Part shown: positions 42,642 through 50,445 of the stretch, piece after piece
How the letters are laid out: the number at the start of each line of letters is the position of its first letter
How positions within the stretch are numbered: position 1 is the stretch's first letter
DNA from: JANMEB01 sp041745295
GTDB lineage: Bacteria; Planctomycetota; Planctomycetia; Pirellulales; Pirellulaceae
Reading direction: 5' to 3'
NCBI GenBank assembly: GCA_041745295.1
Contig: JBGTJE010000028.1
Location: 62,001-126,000 of the forward strand
Length of the DNA stretch: 64,000 nt
Position numbers and translations under genes: made by a program
The notes under the pieces: generated by a model
Told to the model about the DNA's origin: nothing
The model's database searches: none
The model's input: the letters and a program-made list of their open reading frames with translations, nothing else

Positions 42642-45600
42642 CTAAGCGCCGGCAGAAACTTCAGTTTCCAAACAATAGAACTGGATCTCGGTAGTACGAT
42701 CGGCTTTCAGGATGCCGTCTTCGGTTTTTGCATTGGGCGCTACGAGCAAATTGAATTGCCCGCGACGCAAGTTTGTGGCCAACTCGTTGAAACATTGTGT
42801 CACTCGCTGGCTGGCGGACGATGGTGTGATGGGTTGACGCACGGTTTGTGTTGCGCCACCTTTCTCCACGCTCAATCCAGTTGAATTACCGGCAGCGGTC
42901 GGATTGCTGATCGTCCACAACTCGGTGCCGCTTGTCCCTACGCTCGCGCTGAAAAACAGAGTCGTCGTTCCAGAGGTCAGAAGTGTCGGGTTGGAACTCG
43001 ACGCCCCCGGGTTGATATCGGCGGCAAGCGCTGTTCCGAACACAAAGCCGGGGCTGCGCCACAGTTCTCGCCCGTGCGTTCCATCGTCTGCCGAGAAAAA
43101 CAACGTGCTGTTGTGATTGACAAAGTTGGCGGGAAGAGAACTCCCCGAACCCGGTTTGATGTCCGATACCAAAACCGTACCGTTCGCCGAGCCGTTGCTC
43201 CGCCATAATTCCTTGCCGCTCGTCCCGTCATTTGCGGCAAACATTAGTTGTCCGTTCAGGTTGAGCAGATTCTCCGGCGTGGAACTTAATGGGCCTGTGT
43301 GGATGTCCTTGACCAGCGTCGTGCTAGGCGCCGCGCCATAGCTTTTCCAAAGCTCTGCTCCATGCGTCCCATCCTCGGCGACGAAGAACAAGGCTCCCTT
43401 TACGTTCGTGATGTCTTGGGGATTGGAGGCAGGTAGCCCGGGACGGATATCATTCAGCAGTAACGTATTCGCGGTTGTTCCAGTCGATTTCCACAACTCG
43501 CGACCATTTAACCCGTCGTTCGCGCTGAAATAAACAATTCCATTCACATTGGTCAAATCTCGCGGGACCGAACCAATCGCGCCGGGACGAATATCTTTGA
43601 CAAATTTCGTACCCGACGTTGACCCGTTACTTCGCCATAGTTCGACTCCATGAATCGGATCGTAAGCGGTGAAGTACAGAATCCCTTTGACATTGACCAA
43701 GTAGCCAGGAGAGGAACTACCAGCACCGGGATGAATATCAGCGACTTGGGTCGTACCTCCTTCAGTGCCATCGCTCTGCCATAATTCCCAACCGCTGGCG
43801 GCTGAAAATGCGGAGAATAGCAACAACCCGTTTAAGTTGGTTAATTGCTTTGGGGCCGAGCCAGCGGTACCGGCATTGATGTCTCTTACGCGCACGGTCC
43901 CGGCACTGGTGCCATCGCTCTTCCACAACTCTCGGCCCGACGAGTCGGCAGCCGTAAAGTATAACGTGCCGCCGATGTTGGTTAGTTTTTCGGGAACGGC
44001 GCCAGTGGCGCCGGCCAAAATGTCCAGAACCAGACCGGTCCCACTGGGCGTGCCGTCGCTACGGAACAATTCACGTCCGATGTCGGGGCGATAAGCGTTG
44101 AAAAAAATCGTGCCATTGACGTTGGTGATATAGCGAGGATCCGACGCACCAAATGACGCCACAATGTCAATCAGACCCAGTTCCAAAGGCGGTGTCGGCG
44201 GACCAACGCCGGCGCCTGATACGTGGGGGCCTATTACACCTTGTCCCCGAACTCCGGGACCAGTCACACCTGGCCCACGTATTCCGAGATCATTCACACT
44301 GGGATTTGGGACTGTCGGTTCACCGCCGCCGTCCATGACCCAGAGCTCGCGCCCATGCGTTCCATCGGTAGCTCGGAAAAACAACCTGCCGTTGACGGGG
44401 GTCAGTCCGTAAGGGTTTGAATCGTTTCCGTAGTAATTGCCGAACGGACCGGGAAATCCACCGGGGAACAGATCCTGCACAAGCGACGTGCCAGATGAGT
44501 CGCCATTGCTCTTCCAAAGTTCAATACCGCTCGAAGAGGAGTCTATAGGAAAAAAGACACTCCCGTTAAGGTTGGCAATCGCTCCCGAAGCTGTTCCGGA
44601 GCCAGAAATGATGCTCGTCGTTCCGATCGAAGTTCCGTCTGACTTCCAAAGTGCATTGGAGCTGGCATCTCGGAAAGGGAAGTAATTGGTCCGGAAGAAT
44701 AACGTACCCTGGACATTCGTCAGATTTTCGACTTGAACGACTGTTCCTCCAAATGGACTACTTTCAAACTCTGTGATCTGGACCGTCCCGCCTTCTGTTC
44801 CGTCACTTTTCCAAAGTTCTGTGCTCGTGTAGCGCGAATAACCGTATGTAAAGGCGTAGGCAAGGAAGTAGAGGGTGCCATTGACATTGGCAAACCGGTT
44901 CGGATCCGATGAAATGGGTGCGTAGGGCGAATAGTCATCATTTCCTGGCTTGAGGTCCTTTATCAAAAGAGTTCCTACCTCAGTTCCATCGCTCTTCCAC
45001 AACTCATTTCCATGCGTGCCATCATCTGCTCCGAAAAACAATGTGCCGTTGACATTAATAAGATGATACGCGTACGAGCCCATACTCCCGGGATTGATAT
45101 CCTTGACCAAGCTGGTTCCGGAAGCCGTCCCATCACTTTTCCATAACTCGATTCCGCTCGTTCCATCGTTGGCTCGCAAGAACAACGTGCCATTGACGTT
45201 ATAGAGATTCGGTCCCTGGCCCTCGTCCGGAATTCCGTCATCGATTCCGGATCGGATGTCTTTGACCAACGCGGTTCCCGCACTAGTGCCGTTGGACTTC
45301 CAAAGTTCCCATCCGCTGATGCCGTCATTTGCTAGAAAGAATAGCGTGCCGTTCACGTTGGTGAGAGCTTGTGGATTCGTGTCGTTGACCCCGGCTTGAA
45401 TGTCCTTGACCAGCGTGGTTCCAGCGCTGGTTCCGTCGCTCTTCCAAAGTTCGAGCCCGCTGGTTCCGCCGTTCGCAGTAAAAAACAATCTGCCATTGAC
45501 GTTGGTCAAGAACGCCGGCGTAGAACTTGCGTTGCCAGGATTGATATCCTTGACCAAGATCGTCCCCGCAACCGTTCCATCGCTCTTCCAAAGTTCCATG

Positions 45601-45839
45601 CCAGCGATTCCATCGTCGGCAGTAAAGAAGACTGTGTTGTTGACGTTGGTGAAAATTTGAGGATCGGATCCAACAGAGCCCGGCCTGATGTCGATCAGTG
45701 CCGGCGTTCCGGCGAGCAGCGTCCGCTGCTCGAGTCGCTCTAACGCCAAACGCTCACGGTCGTTTTCGATGCGGCGGGGCGATCGGATCCGACCGGGCAT
45801 GTTCGATTTCGAGCGTTGATTCGTTGGGTTACCAATCAT
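42642..45839 (-). CDS. Large ELWKSDGT-repeat protein with planctomycete N-terminal motif
   Basis: 1065 residues from ATG 45839, with GGAG 8 nt upstream. Near the N-terminus is LALERLEQRTLLAG, a signature of large exported planctomycete proteins, in place of a classical signal peptide. The rest is a chain of 18 units of about 47-55 residues, each built on F(F/T)AxDGxxGxELWKSDGTxxGT and xLVKDIxPGxxxSxPxxLTNVNGxLFF, which resembles a beta-propeller-type blade. Between units 9 and 10 (about residues 514-545) lies a GPGVT/GPGVR/GQGVI pentapeptide tract. The C-terminus breaks the pattern with a basic tail. Probably a surface or secreted adhesion-type protein. Confidence 0.88.
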   Translation of the reverse strand: MIGNPTNQRSKSNMPGRIRSPRRIENDRERLALERLEQRTLLAGTPALIDIRPGSVGSDPQIFTNVNNTVFFTADDGIAGMELWKSDGTVAGTILVKDINPGNASSTPAFLTNVNGRLFFTANGGTSGLELWKSDGTSAGTTLVKDIQAGVNDTNPQALTNVNGTLFFLANDGISGWELWKSNGTSAGTALVKDIRSGIDDGIPDEGQGPNLYNVNGTLFLRANDGTSGIELWKSDGTASGTSLVKDINPGSMGSYAYHLINVNGTLFFGADDGTHGNELWKSDGTEVGTLLIKDLKPGNDDYSPYAPISSDPNRFANVNGTLYFLAYAFTYGYSRYTSTELWKSDGTEGGTVQITEFESSPFGGTVVQVENLTNVQGTLFFRTNYFPFRDASSNALWKSDGTSIGTTSIISGSGTASGAIANLNGSVFFPIDSSSSGIELWKSNGDSSGTSLVQDLFPGGFPGPFGNYYGNDSNPYGLTPVNGRLFFRATDGTHGRELWVMDGGGEPTVPNPSVNDLGIRGPGVTGPGVRGQGVIGPHVSGAGVGPPTPPLELGLIDIVASFGASDPRYITNVNGTIFFNAYRPDIGRELFRSDGTPSGTGLVLDILAGATGAVPEKLTNIGGTLYFTAADSSGRELWKSDGTSAGTVRVRDINAGTAGSAPKQLTNLNGLLLFSAFSAASGWELWQSDGTEGGTTQVADIHPGAGSSSPGYLVNVKGILYFTAYDPIHGVELWRSNGSTSGTKFVKDIRPGAIGSVPRDLTNVNGIVYFSANDGLNGRELWKSTGTTANTLLLNDIRPGLPASNPQDITNVKGALFFVAEDGTHGAELWKSYGAAPSTTLVKDIHTGPLSSTPENLLNLNGQLMFAANDGTSGKELWRSNGSANGTVLVSDIKPGSGSSLPANFVNHNSTLFFSADDGTHGRELWRSPGFVFGTALAADINPGASSSNPTLLTSGTTTLFFSASVGTSGTELWTISNPTAAGNSTGLSVEKGGATQTVRQPITPSSASQRVTQCFNELATNLRRGQFNLLVAPNAKTEDGILKADRTTEIQFYCLETEVSAGA
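44206..44298 (-). repeat. Glycine-proline-valine pentapeptide-coding tract
   Basis: Encodes six five-residue units, roughly LGIRG-PGVTG-PGVRG-QGVIG-PHVSG-AGVG, flanked by Pro-rich VPNPSV and PPTPPLE. It reads as an elastin-like hinge (permuted V-x-G-P-G) that divides the ELW repeats into two halves. Confidence 0.75.
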
Positions 45840-46209
45840 GTTGTGACTCCACGTCAAACCAGTGATTTTGTATACGTACACCGCGTGGCATCCGGCGGAC
45901 ACCTGGCGTCCCGATTGTACTTTGCCGGAAATTGGGATGCCACAAATGCCAATAGATCTTGGGCTGATCGGACCTCTAGACCTCCGCTCAACTCGCGCGG
46001 AACGCAATGATTAGATCCATCTGCGATCCTTGATGGATTCGCGTACCTTGAGCCGTAGGGGGCGATGCGCCTAATACTAATCCCGCAATCACAACGAAAA
46101 CGGTTCGCAAAAAATCAAAAGTTCTTGGTCGAATTGGCCATGCCGGCCCAAATTCGACACACGAGTCCGCAGCATACCAATTTGGTTGTGCCGTTCGTTT
46201 TCTAAAGCC
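45840..46209. other. Divergent intergenic region, no recognised features
   Basis: 370 bp between the ELW-repeat gene (minus) and the small plus-strand gene. No repeats, RNAs or clear promoter motifs were seen; it should carry both promoters. Confidence 0.5.
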
Positions 46210-46566
46210 ATGATCCAACAAGTACATACCGCAGTCCAATCGATCGCCGCGGACGACGTGAGCGTTGGGGATTTCGTCGTCGTGATGAACGTCACGCTAC
46301 AATACCCCAGCTTCTTGTGGTGCCACGAGCCGGTGGCCTTCTCGCGCCCCGAAATGATCCCCTTGAACTGGATGCCAACCGACGGTGGGAAACCGCTGAA
46401 GGTGATCGCTATATGCATTCCATTTCTGCTCGTGAAAAAGGTCGACGGAACGCGGGAGACACTCGACCTGCGCCAATGCCGAATCGCGCGGATCAGCCCG
46501 GAATTCGCTGAGAAAATTCGCAAGGCCCATGCCAAGAATAAGATGCGGCGTCAGCGATGCGTTTGA
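46210..46566 (+). CDS. Small protein, unknown function
   Basis: 118 residues from ATG 46210 (MIQQVHTAVQSIAADDVSVG). A small beta-rich domain with GDFVVVMNVTLQYPSFLWC, IAICIPFLLVKKVDG and TLDLRQCRIARISPEFAEK, then a basic tail (RKAHAKNKMRRQRC). The FLLVKK-DG-xTLDLRxxRxAR pattern looks like a conserved planctomycete family that I cannot name. No signal peptide. Isolated by ~370 bp on each side, so probably its own transcript. Confidence 0.6.
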   Translation: MIQQVHTAVQSIAADDVSVGDFVVVMNVTLQYPSFLWCHEPVAFSRPEMIPLNWMPTDGGKPLKVIAICIPFLLVKKVDGTRETLDLRQCRIARISPEFAEKIRKAHAKNKMRRQRCV

Positions 46567-47049
46567 TCCATGCTGGCTCTGCCAGCGGGAGTCGAGGATC
46601 TCCCTCGACAGAGGCCGCGCAGTTGTCACTTCCGCAATAAGACGTCATTGCCCTCGACGCGGTCGCGGGTTGCTTCCTGCCGAAACTTGCCGGTGCTATC
46701 GGTAAATACTCGCGATTGCGCCTGCAAGAGAGAACAGATCCCAAACAACTAAATTCCAACAATCGCAATACGCAATGTTGCGCCGACCTCGAATCGCGGG
46801 TGGGACAAACAATTCATCGCTACCAAATCTATTGGCTAATGCCAAGCGACAACTGAATTGCTATTGTACCAATGCTTTATTCGCCTCCATACACGACCGT
46901 CGTACTGAACGCCAAAACATCAGCCGCTGGGCGCTAGCCCCCGGTTTTTACAATAAACAAATTTGCAAATAACCAGACGCTAGCGCGTTGCGGCTGATTC
47001 ATAGAGCTCACGATTTTGGATTTGGGAAATGTTCACGCGGTTCTCACCT
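46567..47049. other. 483-bp intergenic region with one large inverted repeat
   Basis: No gene. A partial CACTGGC-like unit (GCTGGCTCTGCCAGCGG at about 46574-46590) and an inverted pair (CAGCCGCTGGGCGCTAGC near 46921-46938; GCTAGCGCGTTGCGGCTG near 46980-46997) around an AT-rich centre lie just before the epimerase gene. Confidence 0.5.
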
Positions 47050-47805
47050 ATGTCCAATTCCCCCCTCGTATTGGACCGCGAGCACTCGCGGATGGTGGAT
47101 CAAATTGCCGTTGGCGAATTCGGCATGAGTGGCTTGGTGCTGATGGAGAACGCGGGCCGCGGATGCGCCGAGCAACTCTTGCAAATGGGAATCGACGGTG
47201 AAGTCGTCATTTGTTGCGGAGCGGGCAACAACGGCGGCGACGGCTTGGTCATCGCCCGACACCTGAGAAATGCAGGAGTTTGTGTTCGCGTGTTGCTAAG
47301 CGCACGACCCGATTCGATGTCGGAGGATGCACGCCGGAACTGCGAAATCTTGACGAAAACGAAGTTGTCACTGACGTGTTTGGCCGGCGTTAACTCTGAC
47401 GAAATAGCCCGGCATCTCTTGGATGGCGTAGGCCAGAGTCCCGCTTGGATTGTCGATGCACTCCTGGGGACGGGGGTAGCCGGCCCCGTTCGGGCACCGT
47501 TGGTAGCATGGATTCGTCTGATCAATGCATCCAACGCCAAACGACTGGCGGTGGATATTCCAAGCGGCTTGGATTGCGACGCGGGAACGCCCAACAGCGA
47601 GTGCATCCAGGCCGATGCTACTTGTACCTTCGTTTCGTTCAAACCGTGTTTTCTGCGCGAGCCGGGTCGAAGTCTGGCTGGAAAAGTCAGCGTAATTGAC
47701 ATTGGAGTTCCGCAAGAAGTCTTGGAAGCAGTCAAAATACGTCAAAGCGAATTCCAAGCAATTGATTTTGCCGACGAACAACGCGAAAATGGCACCAACT
47801 GTTGA
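47050..47805 (+). CDS. nnrE: NAD(P)H-hydrate epimerase (YjeF N-terminal type)
   Basis: 251 residues from ATG 47050; ATG 47029 is the other option. It epimerises the R and S forms of damaged, hydrated NAD(P)H. Motifs: MSGLVLMENAGRGCA, CCGAGNNGGDGLVIARHL, DALLGTGVAGP and LAVDIPSGLDCDAG. It lacks the C-terminal dehydratase domain of the bifunctional bacterial Nnr, so the ADP/ATP-dependent dehydratase must be encoded elsewhere. Single gene, same direction as the hydroxylase downstream. Confidence 0.94.
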   Translation: MSNSPLVLDREHSRMVDQIAVGEFGMSGLVLMENAGRGCAEQLLQMGIDGEVVICCGAGNNGGDGLVIARHLRNAGVCVRVLLSARPDSMSEDARRNCEILTKTKLSLTCLAGVNSDEIARHLLDGVGQSPAWIVDALLGTGVAGPVRAPLVAWIRLINASNAKRLAVDIPSGLDCDAGTPNSECIQADATCTFVSFKPCFLREPGRSLAGKVSVIDIGVPQEVLEAVKIRQSEFQAIDFADEQRENGTNC

Positions 47806-47905
47806 GCGCCGCGACGGCGCAATCGTGCCGAGTTGAGTCGATAGTCGTTTCCATTTCGTTTTTGGTTGAACTGCAAGTACTTTCAACCAAGTTGAAGATA
47901 CAAAC

Positions 47906-47949
47906 GCCCCCTCACCTACCCTCTACCCCGAAGCGGGGGCGAGGGAACG
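47906..47949. repeat. CCCTCACCCT...GGGCGAGGGAACG element
   Basis: GCCCCCTCACCTACCCTCTA then a CCCCG-aag-CGGGG hairpin ending GGCGAGGGAACGA, in the gap between the epimerase and the hydroxylase genes. Confidence 0.75.
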
Positions 47950-47996
47950 ATTTTTGTTTTTGCCTCGGCACTTATTTCAATCTTTGGCCGTGACTG

Positions 47997-48494
47997 ATGG
48001 TTTTCTGGATACACATCTTTGTTGCCTTCGCACTCGCCCTCGTCGTGGGGACTTTGGTGGAGTATGTCGTCCATCGACTGATGCATGCCGGCAAATTGTT
48101 TCACAAGATCCATGCCCAGCACCATCAGCTTGGTCAGGGACAAGGTTGGCTGCTGGAATTCAAAGACTACATCTTGCCGGGATTGGCAATTCTTTGGTTG
48201 GGATTTCTGGTATCGGTTGCCGCGGGGATCGGCTTTGCGGTGGGTTGCACGGTGTACGCTGCTCTGGCCGCGTATGCGCACCAAGTACAACATGAAAAAC
48301 CGGAATTGGTTTTTTGGTTGCCACAACCTGTGCATCATCTGCACCACTCGAGAAGAATGTGGCACCACAATTTTGGGATCTTGGTGGATTTTTGGGATCG
48401 CGTATTTGGGACCTACAAAAAAGTCGACATTGAACTGGGGCAAGACCGTCCCAAGCTTACGTTCGTCAGCTATTTCAAGATCCGGTGGTTCTAG
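47997..48494 (+). CDS. Fatty acid hydroxylase / sterol desaturase-type membrane enzyme
   Basis: 165 residues, two to three membrane helices. A di-iron histidine cluster typical of the superfamily is present: HRLMH (26-30), HKIHAQHH (36-43), HQVQHEKPE, then HHLHHSRRMWHHNFG. It is a minimal version of the fold, shorter than most sterol desaturases. The expected reaction is O2-dependent hydroxylation of a lipid acyl chain; substrate not determinable. Convergent with the diadenylate cyclase, stops 8 nt apart. Confidence 0.85.
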   Translation: MVFWIHIFVAFALALVVGTLVEYVVHRLMHAGKLFHKIHAQHHQLGQGQGWLLEFKDYILPGLAILWLGFLVSVAAGIGFAVGCTVYAALAAYAHQVQHEKPELVFWLPQPVHHLHHSRRMWHHNFGILVDFWDRVFGTYKKVDIELGQDRPKLTFVSYFKIRWF

Positions 48495-48502
48495 TGCGCG
48501 TT

Positions 48503-49456
48503 CTAGCGGGTCGAACGGCGGCGGGGAGTGTCATTCCATTTCATCGCACGGCGCATCGGCTCAATCCGCAGCACGACTTCGCCGTTTTGGAAGATCCGCA
48601 CGGTGCCGCTTGATTCGCTGACGATGACGGCGATCGCTTCGGTGTTTTTGCTGATCGCGGCCCCAGCATAGTGTCGCGACCCGAGCCCCGTGGTCATCGT
48701 GAGTTCGACGGGTGCCGTGTCAATAATGCGACAGCACGACTCCACGGTCCCATCGGCTGCAATGACAAAGGCGCCGTCGAGTTGCGCGATTTCCTTGATG
48801 CCTTCCACCACACGTGAATCTTTCAGGTTGCGTTCGCGACGCGGGTAACCTTTCATCGGATCGAAACCAACGGGTTGGCTTTGTTCGAGCACGCGGCGGT
48901 GGTCTCCCACGATGATCATCGTTCCCACGGGCTTGCCCTCGCGGCCTTCGCGACCGATTTCGACGGCCACTTCGACGACGCGCTTCAGCGTATCGAGCGG
49001 GACTTTGGTCTCCAGCTTTTGAAGATCGCGGGCCGTCAGCCGGCCCAAGTGCTTGGTCAACTGGACCACACTGATCGAGTCGAATTGATCGACGCTAAAG
49101 CCGCTGTAAACCGCGACGACGTTGGCACCCGGTCGCAGATACTCGGCGGCCACCCCGTCCAAAATCGCTTGGGTCAGCCGATCATGGATAATCGCTTCGG
49201 GATTTTCCAGTTTGATTCGCGGAATATCGTGCTCGGTTGCCCATTGCAGCATCTCGGTGGAATGGCCGACCACGACGATCATTACCTGGTTGAGCTTCGA
49301 TTTGAGCCATTGAAAGCGTTGGCCGTCCGCGAAACCGGCGCGGTGGGCGCCGTCATCCAGCAAGAGGAATACAGCATCCGCCGCGGAGGACTGCGCGAGC
49401 TGAATGGCGGTCTCTACCATCGGGACGAAAACGTCGTTGTTGGACGAGTCTGTCAT
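48503..49456 (-). CDS. Diadenylate cyclase (DisA-N/DAC domain) protein
   Basis: 317 residues from ATG 49456 (MTDSSNNDVF); TTG 49513 is the longer alternative. The C-terminal ~130 residues are a DAC domain, which makes c-di-AMP from two ATP: LDGAFVIAADG (DGA motif) and GLGSRHYAGAAISKNTEAI, where the usual RHR motif reads RHY. The strand VIVSESSGTVRIFQNGEVV completes it. The N-terminal ~150 residues (FVPMVETAIQLAQSSAADAV; VVAVYSGFSVDQFDSISVV) form a separate domain, similar to those in other planctomycete DAC proteins, possibly regulatory. No membrane helix is seen. Confidence 0.88.
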   Translation of the reverse strand: MTDSSNNDVFVPMVETAIQLAQSSAADAVFLLLDDGAHRAGFADGQRFQWLKSKLNQVMIVVVGHSTEMLQWATEHDIPRIKLENPEAIIHDRLTQAILDGVAAEYLRPGANVVAVYSGFSVDQFDSISVVQLTKHLGRLTARDLQKLETKVPLDTLKRVVEVAVEIGREGREGKPVGTMIIVGDHRRVLEQSQPVGFDPMKGYPRRERNLKDSRVVEGIKEIAQLDGAFVIAADGTVESCCRIIDTAPVELTMTTGLGSRHYAGAAISKNTEAIAVIVSESSGTVRIFQNGEVVLRIEPMRRAMKWNDTPRRRSTR

Positions 49457-49577
49457 CGACAAGGAATTCCCGCAGAGATCGAATTTCGGAGCGACTGCAT
49501 TGAATTTAGACAATTTATGAGATGCGACAAGGGATTCGGCTGGGAGTGATCGTCCCGAATTCGCGAATCAGATTGGG

Positions 49578-50297
49578 TCAGCGAGTAATCGCGTCCAAGT
49601 TCTTCGAATCTTCCGCGACTCGCAGCGTGTCGGCAGAATTGTCGATGGGTGGGCTTTGTCGCACATACTCCTGCCAAGCCCGAACGTCGTGCCCGAGGTT
49701 CTTACCGGTTACCACTTGCAGCGAATCGGCGCCACGCAACTGCAAGGCCGGGTCAGGGTCATCGAGGGCCAAGGCCAGAGCTCGAACGGCTTCGGGACCT
49801 CGATAACCTTCGAGAGTTCGCGTGGCCGCGAGTCGAATGTCCACATCGGAATCGCCGCCGATGATGTCTTGCAAAATTGGGACCGATTCCGGATTGCTGC
49901 CTTTCGAGCAGGCGTAGACCGCAGCCATCCGGACATCGGATTGTGGATCCTTGGCCGCGACCATAAGCGCATCTCGCGCGGCGGTCGTATCGAGATCTCC
50001 CAGAAGTTTTACCGCTTCCAGTCGAAGCAAAAGTATGGGGTCGTTTTGTGCGATCTGAGCCAATTGCGCTGCGGTCCGCTCGCGATCCGTCGGGCTTCCC
50101 TTGTTGGCCGAGCGAACCATCGCGGCAAGTTCGTCGCGTTTGGCGAATAACGTTGGCGCGATCTGTTCCTCTTCGGCCCAGCGTTGCTGCGCCCAAGGCG
50201 AAATGTAACCGGTACGCCAGAGCGGCCCTTTGATGCAGCCGGACGACATGAGGCAGACCGAGCAAATAAGAACCAATATGGACAAGGCGATTTTCAT
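49578..50297 (-). CDS. HEAT-repeat lipoprotein
   Basis: 239 residues from ATG 50297. Lipoprotein signal with lipobox SSGC. A hydrophilic segment (GPLWRTGYISPWAQQRWAEE) is followed by four to five HEAT-type helical pairs, e.g. LLRLEAVKLLGDLDTTAARDAL and DVRMAAVYACSKGSNPESVP, then ALALDDPDPALQLRGADSL. Likely an envelope scaffold; partner unknown. It lies between the diadenylate cyclase and the BY-kinase, same strand. Confidence 0.75.
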   Translation of the reverse strand: MKIALSILVLICSVCLMSSGCIKGPLWRTGYISPWAQQRWAEEEQIAPTLFAKRDELAAMVRSANKGSPTDRERTAAQLAQIAQNDPILLLRLEAVKLLGDLDTTAARDALMVAAKDPQSDVRMAAVYACSKGSNPESVPILQDIIGGDSDVDIRLAATRTLEGYRGPEAVRALALALDDPDPALQLRGADSLQVVTGKNLGHDVRAWQEYVRQSPPIDNSADTLRVAEDSKNLDAITR

Positions 50298-50386
50298 GGC
50301 GAAACCCATGTTCCAGCGAGTGAATCAGGGGCCGGAGATTAGCAAGATTCAACCGGACTGAAAATGTCGGTTTCGGCCTGAAAATG

Positions 50387-50418
50387 GAAAAAGCCACGCG
50401 GGAACACGTGGCTTTTTC
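50387..50418 (-). terminator. Intrinsic terminator after the BY-kinase gene
   Basis: Read on the minus strand: GAAAAAGCCACG - TGTTCCCG - CGTGGCTTTTTC, a perfect 12-bp stem whose U-rich 3' arm doubles as the tail. It stands 28 nt downstream of the BY-kinase stop and may act in both directions. Confidence 0.85.
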
Positions 50419-50445
50419 GCAATGACCATCGAGCGGTCAAATGAA

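Noticed and set aside
44153..45743. Several plus-strand ORFs opposite the ELW-repeat gene
   Set aside because: Their repeated text mirrors the repeat units of the minus-strand gene.
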